From positions 3,162,001 through 3,226,000 of the forward strand of contig NZ_CP015600.1 in NCBI RefSeq assembly GCF_001647715.1: a stretch of DNA of 64,000 nucleotides, written 5' to 3'. Positions 19,297 to 27,993 of this stretch are shown here, one piece after another. The DNA comes from Pseudomonas antarctica. Lineage in GTDB: Bacteria > Pseudomonadota > Gammaproteobacteria > Pseudomonadales > Pseudomonadaceae. Numbering within the stretch: position 1 is the stretch's first letter; each line of letters begins with the position of its first letter. A model generated the notes under the pieces. The model had not been told where the DNA came from. It saw only the letters and a list, made by a program, of their open reading frames with translations, and searched no databases. Made by a program: the position numbers and the translations under genes.

Positions 19297-19650
19297 TCAG
19301 CGGCTGAAGCCATCGAACGGGGTCATGTATACGGCCCCGAATGGGTCCAGGCGTTTGCGAATTTCTGCATCGGGGGTGCCGTATACCACCAGGCTGGTGA
19401 TGGTGCACAGCGCCAGGAAACGCTGGCCGAAAGGGGCGAAAGTGCTGTCTACGTGGCTCACCACGGCATCGGCGTTATACCGCTCAAGAATGTGCACGGT
19501 GCTCAGCTCTTCGTTGACGCTGTATTCGTAAACCCGTGTGCCCGGTTCGGCACGGGTGGCGGCAACGATTGTGGCGATCAAGGCCTTGAATTCAGCGAAC
19601 TGCGCGGGTTTTACCGCGAGAGAAAACAGGCAGGAAATAATGGGGTGCAT
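19297..19650 (-). CDS. Antibiotic-biosynthesis-monooxygenase (ABM) domain protein
   Basis: Small ferredoxin-like-fold protein of the ABM/quinol-monooxygenase family. From ATG 19650 (GGAG 9 bases upstream) it is 117 residues starting MHPIISCLFSLAVKPAQFAEFKALIATIVAATRAEPGTRVYEYSVNEE, the typical ABM pattern of a strand, a helix and the EPG-x-x-x-Y-E block. HILERYNADAVVSHVDS follows, with the helix that closes the active site. Substrate unknown. It runs in the same direction as the tautomerase gene 84 bp upstream, so the two probably form an operon under the divergent LysR regulator. Confidence 0.75.
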   Translation of the reverse strand: MHPIISCLFSLAVKPAQFAEFKALIATIVAATRAEPGTRVYEYSVNEELSTVHILERYNADAVVSHVDSTFAPFGQRFLALCTITSLVVYGTPDAEIRKRLDPFGAVYMTPFDGFSR

Positions 19651-19736
19651 CGTGGTTGTCTCCGGCAGAGGCATTACAAACGCCTGCACCGCCATGTCGC
19701 TGGCCTAGCCGATTCATGCGGTGCGGGCAGGGAGTA

Positions 19737-19934
19737 TCAGGTGTTTTCGGGCGCTTCCCCGAACAGCTTGCCGGCGCCCGCCCAATCCGAGGCGGCGACG
19801 TCTTCGAAAATGACGTAGATGTAATTGGCATCGGTACCGGTGTGTTTGACGATGCTTTGAGTGATATCGGCTGCAACAGCGGCTTTTTGCGCGTGTTCCT
19901 TACCTTCGAACCAGCTCACACGTACGACGGGCAT
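19737..19934 (-). CDS. 4-oxalocrotonate tautomerase-like protein
   Basis: Small tautomerase-superfamily enzyme. Starting at ATG 19934 (AAGGAA 8 bases upstream) gives 65 residues, with Pro as residue 2 (MPVVRVSWFEG). After Met removal this becomes the N-terminal catalytic proline of the family. The length and the ending (IYVIFEDVAASDWAGAGKLFGE) fit the 4-OT/DmpI type. A longer frame to 20015 would bury the proline and is rejected. It is divergent from a LysR gene, which probably controls it and the downstream ABM gene. Substrate not inferable. Confidence 0.82.
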   Translation of the reverse strand: MPVVRVSWFEGKEHAQKAAVAADITQSIVKHTGTDANYIYVIFEDVAASDWAGAGKLFGEAPENT

Positions 19935-20048
19935 GATGTGTTCCTTCAGGACATTGATCGGGGAGGGTGCGCGGTGCACCGTTGTCTGACTGGAATCCAT
20001 CGTACTGTTGAACATGCTGGTGATAAATGGCCTCCAGCTATAATCTGG

Positions 20049-20065
20049 GTAGACTAAAACTCTAC
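20049..20065. promoter_or_regulatory. Candidate LysR operator between tautomerase and LysR genes
   Basis: GTAGA (20049-20053) and TCTAC (20061-20065) form an inverted repeat with a 7-base AT-rich spacer. It lies 17 bp upstream of the LysR start and 115 bp from the tautomerase start. Its position in the divergent promoter is what is expected of an autoregulating LysR-type site. Binding is inferred only. Confidence 0.4.
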
Positions 20066-20081
20066 AATTGGCGAGCCGAGC

Positions 20082-20984
20082 ATGGTACCTATCGATTCCT
20101 TTCAGGGCGTCATCACCTTTGTCGTCGCGGCCCGCTCCTCCAGCTTTACCCAGGCAGCCGAGCGCTTGGGGCTGTCAAAGTCCGCCGTGGGCAAAGCCAT
20201 CGCGCGCCTTGAAGAACGCTTGGGGACGCAGCTGTTTCATCGCACGACGCGACGGATTTCCCTGACTGCGGATGGCGAGGCCTATTTTTTGGCTTGCTCT
20301 ACGGCGCTGGAGGAAATCGGCACAGCTGAAAGTGGGCTGGCTTCGGGAGGTGGAGAGCCAACCGGGCGTTTGCGCGTTGATGTGCCGGTGGCGTTCGGAC
20401 GTCGGGTCGTCGCACCTTTGTTGTTCGAGATCGCCAACAAATACCCTGAACTGCACCTGAGCCTGACCTTCTCCGACCACTTGGTGGACCCGTTCGAAGA
20501 AGGTATTGATCTGCTCGTACGTTTTGGCGAATTGCAGGACACCAGTGGCCTCGTGGCGCGACGACTGACTCGTCAGCGCTGGGCCATCTGTGCAGCCCCT
20601 GATTACCTGGCACGTTTGGGCATCCCGCAAACCCTGGAAGAGCTGAGCCAGCATCGCTGCATTGTCGGCCATCGCCGTGGCCAGCCGCTCGCATGGCGCG
20701 TGATGCAAGCGGGGCAGACCGTACGCTACGCACCGCCCTCAAGCCATCAGATTGGCGACGGCGAAGCCATGATTCTTGCGGCCGTAGCAGGCACCGGCTT
20801 ATGCCAGATGCCGCGCAGCCTGTTCCAGGGCGATATCGAAGCGGGCAGGCTGGTTGAGGTGTTACATGCTTATGAACCTGAAGCGGTTGATGTGCACGCG
20901 GTATGGCCGAAGGTTTCGCACTTGCGACCCAAAGTGCGGTATGTGGTCGATGAGCTGGTCAAACTGTGTGCGCATTGGCAGTAA
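20082..20984 (+). CDS. LysR-family transcriptional regulator
   Basis: The 300-residue protein has the LysR winged helix-turn-helix at residues 8-65 (FVVAARSSSFTQAAERLGLSKSAVGKAIARLEERLGTQLFHRTTRRISLT) and an effector-binding domain from about 90 on (GRLRVDVPVAFGRRVVAPLLFEI). It belongs to the large CrgA-like group. It is divergent from the tautomerase/ABM genes and probably regulates them. A strong hairpin at 21207-21230 lies 220 bp downstream. Confidence 0.9.
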   Translation: MVPIDSFQGVITFVVAARSSSFTQAAERLGLSKSAVGKAIARLEERLGTQLFHRTTRRISLTADGEAYFLACSTALEEIGTAESGLASGGGEPTGRLRVDVPVAFGRRVVAPLLFEIANKYPELHLSLTFSDHLVDPFEEGIDLLVRFGELQDTSGLVARRLTRQRWAICAAPDYLARLGIPQTLEELSQHRCIVGHRRGQPLAWRVMQAGQTVRYAPPSSHQIGDGEAMILAAVAGTGLCQMPRSLFQGDIEAGRLVEVLHAYEPEAVDVHAVWPKVSHLRPKVRYVVDELVKLCAHWQ

Positions 20985-21206
20985 TGGACGTGCACATGCT
21001 TAAGCACTGAACAAATCAAACCGCAAGAGGCCGTCAACCTCATTGAAGGGCTGGAGAACAGGCGTTCGTACGCGCTTGTGCCTGGTGTTCCTTTGCAAAA
21101 TGCTTGGCATCAGGCACCCAACGTTTGGAACTGGAAACACCTGATCAATGAGAGGAGAACCTTTCAGATTGCAGGTTGATGCCATCGCACCTGTGAGCGC
21201 TATCGA

Positions 21207-21230
21207 GAAAACCCGCCGAGGCGGGTTTTC
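21207..21230. terminator. Bidirectional intrinsic terminator
   Basis: A perfect 10-bp stem (21207-21216 with 21221-21230), GC-rich at the loop side and ending in AAAA/TTTT on the outside, around a CGAG tetraloop. It lies between the convergent LysR gene (+) and MXKDX gene (-) and can serve both. The rest of the 280 bp between these genes shows nothing codable. Confidence 0.85.
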
Positions 21231-21264
21231 CAGACGCAGTACAATTTTCCTGTAATGCACCGCT

Positions 21265-21546
21265 TTACTGAGACATGTCATTCTTTTTCATGTCGTCTTT
21301 TTTCATGCCGTCATTGGACATGGAATCTTTCTTCATCGTGTCTTTGCCCATGGTGTCTTTTTTCATCGTGTCCTTACCCATGGTGTCTTTGTGCATTTCG
21401 TCCTTTTTCATCGTGTCCTTTTTCATCGTATCGTGGGACATCGTGTCTTTCTTCATCGTGTCATTGCTCATCGTATCGTCGGCGTGTACAACCGCGACGC
21501 CCACTGCCAGGCACATACCCAGGATTGCAGTCGTTAACCTTTTCAT
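21265..21546 (-). CDS. Pentapeptide MXKDX repeat protein, exported
   Basis: A 93-residue secreted protein: signal peptide MKRLTTAILGMCLAVGVAVVHA, then a mature region made almost only of five-residue units of the form M-(K/S/G/H)-(K/N)-D-(T/S/E/G/D), about 13 in a row (MKKDTMSHDTMKKDTM...). NCBI calls such products pentapeptide MXKDX repeat proteins. They are Met- and Asp/Lys-rich; a role in metal binding (copper via Met) is often suspected but not shown. It precedes the molybdo-oxidoreductase in the opposite map order (70 bp apart, same strand), so it may be the last gene of that operon. Confidence 0.85.
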   Translation of the reverse strand: MKRLTTAILGMCLAVGVAVVHADDTMSNDTMKKDTMSHDTMKKDTMKKDEMHKDTMGKDTMKKDTMGKDTMKKDSMSNDGMKKDDMKKNDMSQ

Positions 21547-21616
21547 CGTGAAGCTCCTTGAGACTCAGGTTGCGAAAAAGCGCAGCCCGGGCTGCGCAAT
21601 GGGGTTGCCATGGGCG

Positions 21617-22402
21617 TCAGCTACCACCGAACCAGTTGTAGCCCTGGTCTTCCCAGTAACCACCCGGATAGGTATTGGTGACGAAAATCGCTTGAATGTG
21701 TTTTGGGTTCTTGTAGCCAAGCTTGGTAGGCATGCGCAGCTTCATTGGGAAGCCATATTCACGCGGCAATACGGCACCGTCGTAGGTCAGCGTCAGCAGC
21801 GTTTGAGCATGTAGCGCCGTGGCCATGTCGATACTGGTGTAGTAATCGTCGGCACATTTGAAGCCGACATACTTTGCGTCGGTGTCGGCCCCGACGCGTT
21901 TTAGGAAATCACTGAAGCGCACACCGCCCCAGCGCCCGATGGCGCTCCAGCCCTCGACACAGATGTGCCGGGTGATCTGATCGCTCTGTGCCATGGCACG
22001 CAGTTCCTCAAGCTTCCAGCTGCGCTTGTCGGCGACCATGCCGGTTACTTCCAATCGGTAGGTGTCCTCATCGACGGCAGGCGCTTCGTCGATGCCGTAG
22101 AAGGCATTGAAGGGAAATGGCCGCGTAATCATCGACTCTGCGTAGGTAGGGGCCATGGCGTTCGGGTTGAACAGCCAGCCCTGCACCCTGTCATTGAAGC
22201 GCGACATGGAGGACAGCGCGGTTTCAACGTGATCGTTATCGGAAATGTTGCAGCCGGACAGCATCGCCACGCCGCCCAAGGTCAAGCTACGCAGCAGGAA
22301 GGCGCGCCTTGAGCGATCTTCGACCTGGAGCGAAATAATTTTCCGTGCATCCTTCAAAATGGACGACTCATCCAGCGCTGGGCGTTGCTCACGCTTGCTC
22401 AT
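21617..22402 (-). CDS. Tat-exported molybdopterin-dependent oxidoreductase (MsrP/SUOX fold)
   Basis: A 261-residue enzyme of the sulfite-oxidase-fold family. The putative molybdenum ligand is Cys148 in RHICVEGW, followed by GRWGGVRFSDFL. The N-terminus has twin arginines in DRSRRAFLLRS (about 29-39), a hydrophobic run and a lipobox-like LSGC (48-51). It is therefore probably exported folded by Tat and perhaps lipidated. Relatives include MsrP (protein-Met-sulfoxide reductase), but the sequence alone does not fix the substrate. It overlaps the cytochrome b gene by 4 bp (ATGA), its likely electron partner. Confidence 0.85.
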   Translation of the reverse strand: MSKREQRPALDESSILKDARKIISLQVEDRSRRAFLLRSLTLGGVAMLSGCNISDNDHVETALSSMSRFNDRVQGWLFNPNAMAPTYAESMITRPFPFNAFYGIDEAPAVDEDTYRLEVTGMVADKRSWKLEELRAMAQSDQITRHICVEGWSAIGRWGGVRFSDFLKRVGADTDAKYVGFKCADDYYTSIDMATALHAQTLLTLTYDGAVLPREYGFPMKLRMPTKLGYKNPKHIQAIFVTNTYPGGYWEDQGYNWFGGS

Positions 22403-23037
22403 ACGCGCTCCTTATGGCCAACAATCATGGCCAATAACGTCTTTGGAACGAGTGCGACCATCACCAAATGCACGGCGATGAATGCCACCAACAAAGACAT
22501 CGCAATGAAGTGCACATGCCGCGCGCTGTCGTAGCCACCCAGCAGTTCACGTAGTAGCGGGAACTGGACTGATTTCCACAGAACCAACCCGGAAACCACT
22601 AGAGCAATAATGTCGAGCATCACAAACAGATACGCCACACGCTGCACGTGGTTGTAATGGCTTATATCGTTATGCCCCAACCGCCCATGGAGTGCAGACC
22701 ACAGGTCATTAAAAAAACCTTTGGGTGATACAGGAAAAAAACGTCGCGACAGACGGCCGCTAAAAAGATTGAAAAGTAGGTAGAAAAGGCTGACGACGAC
22801 CAACATCCACATTGCTGCGAAATGCCATTGCAACGCGCCCCCGAGCCAGCCACCCAAGGTGATCGACGTGGGGAAATTAAAATCGTAAAGGGGAGAGGCG
22901 TTGTAGATACGCCAGCCGCTGGTGACCATCACCAACACCGCCAAAGCGTTCAGCCAATGGGCCAATCTCAACCAGGCTGGATGACTGCTTTGTGGGGCCA
23001 CAGGAGCAGCACGGGTTGTTTCAGGTGCGGCTTGCAT
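22399..23037 (-). CDS. Cytochrome b membrane subunit for the molybdo-oxidoreductase
   Basis: The 212-residue protein has four transmembrane helices (LAHWLNALAVLVMVTSGW, FAAMWMLVVVSLFYLLFNLF, VQRVAYLFVMLDIIALVVSGLVLW, HVHFIAMSLLVAFIAVHLVMVAL) with His residues in several of them. This is the pattern of a di-heme cytochrome b of the thiosulfate-reductase/formate-dehydrogenase gamma type. ATG 23037 with GGAG 9 bases upstream is preferred to a TTG at 23052. Coupling by ATGA to the oxidoreductase suggests it passes electrons between quinol and that enzyme. Confidence 0.85.
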   Translation of the reverse strand: MQAAPETTRAAPVAPQSSHPAWLRLAHWLNALAVLVMVTSGWRIYNASPLYDFNFPTSITLGGWLGGALQWHFAAMWMLVVVSLFYLLFNLFSGRLSRRFFPVSPKGFFNDLWSALHGRLGHNDISHYNHVQRVAYLFVMLDIIALVVSGLVLWKSVQFPLLRELLGGYDSARHVHFIAMSLLVAFIAVHLVMVALVPKTLLAMIVGHKERV

Positions 23038-23239
23038 TGGAGGAGACTCCAAACAGGAATAACGTCATAACCATTTGATCGAGTGTAGACGCTAACTCAA
23101 AACACGATGCTCCTTTGAGGTGGGCGAAGCGTTCCGTACGTCCCATATGCCTATGAGGCAGGTAGTCTCCATCCGAGCCAATGTCGCCAGTCAGCTAGGC
23201 TTGTAACGTCAGGAGGGCGTTATCAGAGAGGGTACGTCT

Positions 23240-24112
23240 ATGCCAACTGTAAAAACTGCTCTTGTACTTGCTGGTGGTGGGAGCCTTGGCGCGGTTCAGG
23301 TCGGAATGTTACAGGCGCTCGTTGAGGCTGAGGTTTCATTCGACCTGGTGGTTGGCGCTTCGGTCGGAGCCATCAATGGTGCCTACTTCGCGGCCAGACC
23401 GAATGCTAAAGGCGTGAGCGAGCTTGCGGATTTCTGGCGCAGCTTACGTAAGTCGGATGTGTTTCCGTTCTCGGCACTCGACACCTTCAAGGGTATTCTG
23501 AATCGTCGCGGTCACCTGCTGAGTGCTTCGGCGCTGCATCGTTTAGTGCGCAGATCTCTCCCGGTCGAATTAATCGAAGAGACTGAACTACCCCTGCATA
23601 TTGTCACCACCAATCTGCTCAGCGGCGCCGAAGAACTTCTGTCCAGTGGTAATGCTGAACAGGCCTTGCTCGCCAGTGCTGCGATTCCGTTAGTGTTTCC
23701 CAATGTCCGGGTGGGAGAAAAGTTCTTGGTCGATGGCGGTGTCACCAGTAACACGCCGATTTCCAGTGCGGTGACATTGGGGGCAACGCGAGTTGTAGTT
23801 CTGCCCACCGGGTTCGGTTGTGCTTGCCTGTGCCCACCGAGCGGGCTCGTTGCGTTAGCCTTGCACACGCTTAACTTGATGAGTATGCGTCAACTGGTAC
23901 GCGACATCGAATTGTACAAGGCGCATGCAGCTATCCATGTAGTGCCGCCGCTGTGCCCACTGGATGCGTCAGTGTTCGATTTCAACCAGACAGATCAACT
24001 GCTGCAACGTGCGTATCAGTCAACCCAAGCCTGGATAGAAGAGGGCGGATTGATGCGCGACGGGGTACCCGATTCGTTACTCGCCCATACTCATCATGTT
24101 GGTGAGCGCTGA
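23240..24112 (+). CDS. Patatin-like phospholipase family protein
   Basis: Serine lipid acyl-hydrolase of the RssA/patatin type, 290 residues. The oxyanion-hole motif GGGSLG (12-17), nucleophile elbow G39-A-S41-V-G43 and catalytic Asp in D165-G-G are all present, so it should be active. No signal peptide. A second, degenerate copy of its last ~50 codons lies at about 34761-34931 (see that entry). The frame ends in HTHHVGER. The substrate is unknown; short bacterial homologues are often phospholipases. Confidence 0.9.
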   Translation: MPTVKTALVLAGGGSLGAVQVGMLQALVEAEVSFDLVVGASVGAINGAYFAARPNAKGVSELADFWRSLRKSDVFPFSALDTFKGILNRRGHLLSASALHRLVRRSLPVELIEETELPLHIVTTNLLSGAEELLSSGNAEQALLASAAIPLVFPNVRVGEKFLVDGGVTSNTPISSAVTLGATRVVVLPTGFGCACLCPPSGLVALALHTLNLMSMRQLVRDIELYKAHAAIHVVPPLCPLDASVFDFNQTDQLLQRAYQSTQAWIEEGGLMRDGVPDSLLAHTHHVGER

Positions 24113-24182
24113 CTTTAGCCACGCAGGCGGTTGCGGAGTTGCACACGAAGGACTACACGCTGCATCGTTGTGTTGAGCGCAA

Positions 24183-24217
24183 ATGAGAGCCCTTTGAGTG
24201 ACATGGCGGGCTCTCAT
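24183..24217. terminator. Hairpin between convergent patatin and response-regulator genes
   Basis: ATGAGAGCCC (24183-24192) pairs perfectly with GGGCTCTCAT (24208-24217) around a 15-base loop. It lies between two convergent genes, where a terminator is expected, but it has no T-run on either strand. I rate it as a probable terminator or processing hairpin. Confidence 0.45.
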
Positions 24218-24236
24218 GGCGTTGAACGGTTGCGCG

Positions 24237-24599
24237 CTATCCTGAAGCCAAGAGTTTTTTAACTTCGGCAATGATCAAATCGATATTGAATGGCTTTGCC
24301 AATACAGCATCGAACAAATCTGATCTCTGCATACCGATATGTGCCTGAGCACCGCTCATCAAGATGATCGGCAAATCATTCGCGCAAGGAAGGGCTCGGA
24401 CGGCGGTGGCGAATTCCAGGCCGTCCATGACCGGCATCATGAAGTCGGTAATGATCAGGGCAGGCCGTTCTCTGTCCAGCACCTCGAGTCCTTTTCGACC
24501 ATTGCTGGCCGTCACCACCATGAACCCCTCATCCTCCAGCGCGAAGCTGAGAATGTCAGCGATCAAATACTCGTCGTCGACGACCAGGATGGTGGTCAT
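24237..24599 (-). CDS. Single-domain response regulator (CheY-like)
   Basis: A 120-residue stand-alone receiver domain: acidic pocket D8-D9, phosphoacceptor D52 (IITDFMMP), switch residue in MSGAQ and the conserved K in AKPF. There is no output domain, so it must act through a protein partner. It is 44 bp downstream of the KaiC-like gene on the same strand and is almost surely cotranscribed. No histidine kinase is next to it. Confidence 0.9.
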   Translation of the reverse strand: MTTILVVDDEYLIADILSFALEDEGFMVVTASNGRKGLEVLDRERPALIITDFMMPVMDGLEFATAVRALPCANDLPIILMSGAQAHIGMQRSDLFDAVLAKPFNIDLIIAEVKKLLASG

Positions 24600-24643
24600 G
24601 TTAATTCAACCCACTTAAAAGCTTAAGAAATTGAACCGGGAGA

Positions 24644-26062
24644 TCACTCAGTGGGGACTGGTGGTTCATGCCTTGAAGCCTTTTTCAGGAAAACGTCTTG
24701 ATCTTGGATGACGACCTCAAATCGCGAGGGGTCATAAGCGCTATCTCGTACTTTAAGAATAGATAGCGTCCTGCTTAGTTCAGAGTGATTCTCAGAAAAT
24801 CGCATCAGCATCAGGTTGTCGACGATGCTGGACAGGTCAGAGCTTGGTGCGCTGACCTCGGAGCCAAATAAATCGCGCATTTCCCAGGATGCAAACACTG
24901 TAACGCCCCGGGATCGCAGCTCGTTCATCAATGCACTGAAGAAGTCATTGATCCGCGCCGGATTTGTCGAGACTCTTGTCATACCGCCAAGGCTATCGAT
25001 GAACAGGCGCTTGATGCCCTTTGCTTCAACGATACTCAGCAGGCGTGCGCCCAGTCCATCCAGCAGGCCTTCCGTAGTAGGCTGCCAGGCAATGGTCAGC
25101 GCGCCGCTGTCTTCCATACCTTTGATATCGATACCCAGTGATTGGCCTTTGAGTCGCAACCGTTGCGGGCTCTCGTAGAAGCCAAAATGCAGCCCCGGAG
25201 TTTCCACCGTCGACTCGGCCAGGAATTTGAGACCCAGCGTGGTTTTACCTATCCCGGAGGGGCCCATGACCAGAGACACACTGGAACTGTAAAGGCCTCC
25301 GCCCAGTATGCTGTCCAGTGATCCAATACCACTGGCAATACGCGTCATGTCGGCGCTGTCGGGGGCGGACGGGTGGCTGTAAAGGCTTTCGAGACGCGGG
25401 TAAACCACCAATCCATTGTCCGTGATTTCACACTCATGCAGACCGGTCATTGCTCCGCTGCCACGGGTTTTACGCAGTTGTATACGACGTGCTGAGCGCG
25501 TTCCATATAGCTCTTCGCCCATCTCGATTACGCCATCAACCATGGTGTGCTCAGGGCTGCCGTCGTCGAGCCGGGAGCTGGTGAGAAACAGCACCGTGCA
25601 ACCCGCGAAAGCGGCATGCCCCTGCAATTCGGAGATGAACTTCTTTGTGTCGATCGGCGAGTCGGCTTTTGAGCGCGCATTGAGCAGACCGTCGACTACC
25701 ATCACCGTGGCTTTTTGACGGCTTATTTCGCGCCGAAGCAGCTTTACTACTTCATCCAGACCTTCGTTTTCCAGAGTGTCAAACGCGCTGACAAATTGAA
25801 TGTCGGCGCCGACTTTGGACGCGTCGAAAAAGCTCAGGGTAGAAAGAAATTGAAAAAGACGGTCATGTGACTCGGCCAATAGCGTGGCGACCAGAACCCG
25901 ACCTCCATTGTTCGCATGATGGAACCCAAGCTGGTTGGCGAGGATCGTTTTGCCAGACCCTGGGCGCCCTTGGATTATGTATGAAGCGCCTGCGACCAGC
26001 CCTCCCTTGAGCAGAGCGTCGAGCCCTTCTATTCCACTTTGGAGGCGTATTAGCTTTTCCAC
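24644..26062 (-). CDS. KaiC-like tandem RecA-fold ATPase
   Basis: A 472-residue protein with two RecA/KaiC modules. The first has Walker A GRPGSGKT at 32-39 and the opening I-x-x-LDALLKGGL. The second begins near 240 (GIGSLDSILGGGLYSSSVSLVMGPSGIGKTTLG), with Walker A GPSGIGKT. Non-cyanobacterial KaiC homologues paired with receiver proteins are linked to stress or signalling roles; no kaiA/kaiB is seen here, so a clock is not implied. The signal must be input by an unknown partner. The start at 26062 fits the family N-terminus (MEKLIRLQSGIEGLD). Confidence 0.9.
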   Translation of the reverse strand: MEKLIRLQSGIEGLDALLKGGLVAGASYIIQGRPGSGKTILANQLGFHHANNGGRVLVATLLAESHDRLFQFLSTLSFFDASKVGADIQFVSAFDTLENEGLDEVVKLLRREISRQKATVMVVDGLLNARSKADSPIDTKKFISELQGHAAFAGCTVLFLTSSRLDDGSPEHTMVDGVIEMGEELYGTRSARRIQLRKTRGSGAMTGLHECEITDNGLVVYPRLESLYSHPSAPDSADMTRIASGIGSLDSILGGGLYSSSVSLVMGPSGIGKTTLGLKFLAESTVETPGLHFGFYESPQRLRLKGQSLGIDIKGMEDSGALTIAWQPTTEGLLDGLGARLLSIVEAKGIKRLFIDSLGGMTRVSTNPARINDFFSALMNELRSRGVTVFASWEMRDLFGSEVSAPSSDLSSIVDNLMLMRFSENHSELSRTLSILKVRDSAYDPSRFEVVIQDQDVFLKKASRHEPPVPTE

Positions 26063-26216
26063 GATGCGACCCTGATCTGAAAAACAGGCTGTTTAAGCCG
26101 AGTGGGCGGAATGCTAACGCTATTTTCGCTCTGGGGCCATTCACGCCTAAAGCATGGTTGGCTACGTGCGTTGTCCGTCGCATTCCAAGGCCGCCTTTTA
26201 CTCGGCCTTATTCCCT

Positions 26217-26474
26217 CTAACGTCCAACTTCCCAGCAAATGACCCTCTCGCCTTGCAGTGATTCAATTTCACTCCATGAATTCTTGACCGTTATCGAGAT
26301 TCCTGAAAACCACTCGCCCCAGATACGTTGAGCGATGACGTTGATCCTTTGGGCGTCTTGGTGATTTGCCTTAATCCGGTATCGCCAGGTGTTGTTATCC
26401 GCAGTCGCCCGGTAGGTGTGATGAGCAGGACGGACGAAGCGGGTGCGGATGCCAAATAAAACGTCAACACTCAT
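26217..26474 (-). CDS. Small hypothetical protein
   Basis: An 85-residue frame ([26 protein letters not shown]...) with a basic, strand-rich composition and no signal peptide or membrane segment. No motif recognised. The ribosome site before ATG 26474 is weak. It is kept because the frame fills the gap between two genes with no competing frame; it could still be spurious. Confidence 0.4.
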   Translation of the reverse strand: MSVDVLFGIRTRFVRPAHHTYRATADNNTWRYRIKANHQDAQRINVIAQRIWGEWFSGISITVKNSWSEIESLQGERVICWEVGR

Positions 26475-26728
26475 CCGATTTTGTTGTACGTGGATAAATG
26501 TCGCGTATAAGTTTTGTGTTGCCTTTTAAGGCGTGTTCAGGCGCAAAACGCTCCGGTGATGGATGTGCAGGTACTTGGCTAAATCGGATCGATGACTGAA
26601 ACGGATCATAGGATCGCAACGGCCGACGGTTTTATCCGAGCAGCACATTGAGTCCCGTCATGGGAAGAATCGCTGCAACTATCCTCTTGGAGCGTGGCTC
26701 CGAGGTGGGCCTTAAAGGAAAATTAGCT

Positions 26729-27292
26729 ATGACCCTACAATCGCGCCTCAGCCCACTTTCTGAAGAACAGATGGATGAATCACAGAGAGCTGTCCTCAGC
26801 GAGATTATCAGTGGCCCACGAGGTAACCTTGACGGCCCGTTTTTAGCCTGGATTCACAGTCCCGAGCTTGCCAACCATGCGCAAAAGTTGGGTGCGTTTT
26901 GCCGATACGGTACGCGCGTGGAGCTTCGATTGACCGAGCTGGCAATTCTTGTCACTGCCGCCTGGTGGCAGTCCCAGGCCGAGTGGCAAATTCACGAGCC
27001 CATTGCCCGCAGCGCGGGTGTGTCAGACAGCATCATCGAGTCGCTCAAGCAGCAGGTTTTGCCCGAGTTTCAGCAGGATGACGAACGTATTGTTTATCGT
27101 CTGGGGAGGGCGCTCTATGAGCATCGTCGGGTTGATGATGCTCTGTACACCGACGCCGTCAGTACGCTTGGCGAGCCTGCTGTGGTTGAGTTGATAGGTG
27201 TCTACGGGTACTACGCGTTTGTGGCGATGACACTCAATGTTTTTGCCGTGCGACGCGATGGAGATGCACCACTGCCATTCCCTGAACCCTAG
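26729..27292 (+). CDS. Carboxymuconolactone decarboxylase (CMD) family protein
   Basis: A 187-residue AhpD-fold protein. ATG 26729 with AAAGGA 7-12 bases upstream is the start; the longer frame to 26648 lacks one. The CMD helix pair appears as ELRLTELAILVTAAWWQSQAEWQIHEPIARSAG, where the usual C-x-x-C of AhpD-type peroxidase is absent. The W-x-x-H (EWQIHEP) is kept, so it is closer to the decarboxylase-like group. The second CMD-like half (LGEPAVVELIGVYGYYAFVAMTLNVF) is present. Substrate unknown. It stands alone, with no clear operon partner. Confidence 0.85.
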   Translation: MTLQSRLSPLSEEQMDESQRAVLSEIISGPRGNLDGPFLAWIHSPELANHAQKLGAFCRYGTRVELRLTELAILVTAAWWQSQAEWQIHEPIARSAGVSDSIIESLKQQVLPEFQQDDERIVYRLGRALYEHRRVDDALYTDAVSTLGEPAVVELIGVYGYYAFVAMTLNVFAVRRDGDAPLPFPEP

Positions 27293-27335
27293 GGCTTGCT
27301 GAGGCGAGTTAAGTCTCTATTCAGGCCGCTCATGG

Positions 27336-27773
27336 CTATTGAGCCAGTTGAGCCTTCAAGCTGGCGACTTGCGCTTCAAGTTCACGCACGCGTTCGCGGG
27401 CCTCAAATTCGACGCTGACGTCCTTCTGGATGCCAATGTAATAGGTAAGCTGGTCCGCCTCGTTAAAAACCGGAGTAATCGACAGCTCATTCCAGAAGGC
27501 GCTACCGTCCTTGCGATAGTTTCGAATGATTTGCCGGCAAGGCTGAAGGTTCTTAATGGCCTCGCGAATAGCGGCGAGGCCGGCCTGGTCACGGTCATCC
27601 CCCTGCAGGAAGCGGCAGTCCTGGTACAGCGTTTCGTCGGCGCTATAGCCTGTAAGGCGCAGGAAGGCGGGGTTGGCGTAGATCAGTATGTTCTCATCGC
27701 CTTCCTGCTCCGCAACGACGATGCCATCGTTTGATGCTTCAACAACCAGTTTCAGCAGTTCTGCGTTGATCAT
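27336..27773 (-). CDS. Short LOV (blue-light) photoreceptor, PpSB-LOV type
   Basis: A 145-residue stand-alone LOV domain with no output domain. The FMN-adduct cysteine is Cys53 in YQDCRFLQGDDRDQ; the flavin-binding NYRKDGSAFWNELSITPV block and the FIGIQKDVS-like end (YYIGIQKDVS) are intact. A C-terminal J-alpha-like amphipathic helix follows (EFEARERVRELEAQVASLKAQLAQ), which in short LOV proteins forms a dimer coiled coil. ATG 27773 starts MINAELLKLVVEASNDG, the exact layout of the P. putida SB1/SB2 LOV proteins. It lies downstream of SDR-folE-DCC on the same strand, 220 bp after the SDR, so it may have its own promoter. Confidence 0.92.
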   Translation of the reverse strand: MINAELLKLVVEASNDGIVVAEQEGDENILIYANPAFLRLTGYSADETLYQDCRFLQGDDRDQAGLAAIREAIKNLQPCRQIIRNYRKDGSAFWNELSITPVFNEADQLTYYIGIQKDVSVEFEARERVRELEAQVASLKAQLAQ

Positions 27774-27993
27774 TTTCCGAGCCCCAGTAAATTTCACATC
27801 ATTTTAGGACAATTTGGGGGGCAAGAAGGTTTTCGAGATCATTTGAAAGTATCCCTGTGACTTACCGAGACATTGCCGACGATTCGATGTGCCCTTCACC
27901 TGAGCCGCAAATCTCATCATGGGCGCACTGCAACAACCTGAGTCGATCATTGATGATCGGCCAGCCCCTATAGATTCAAGGTCCACTCCCTGC

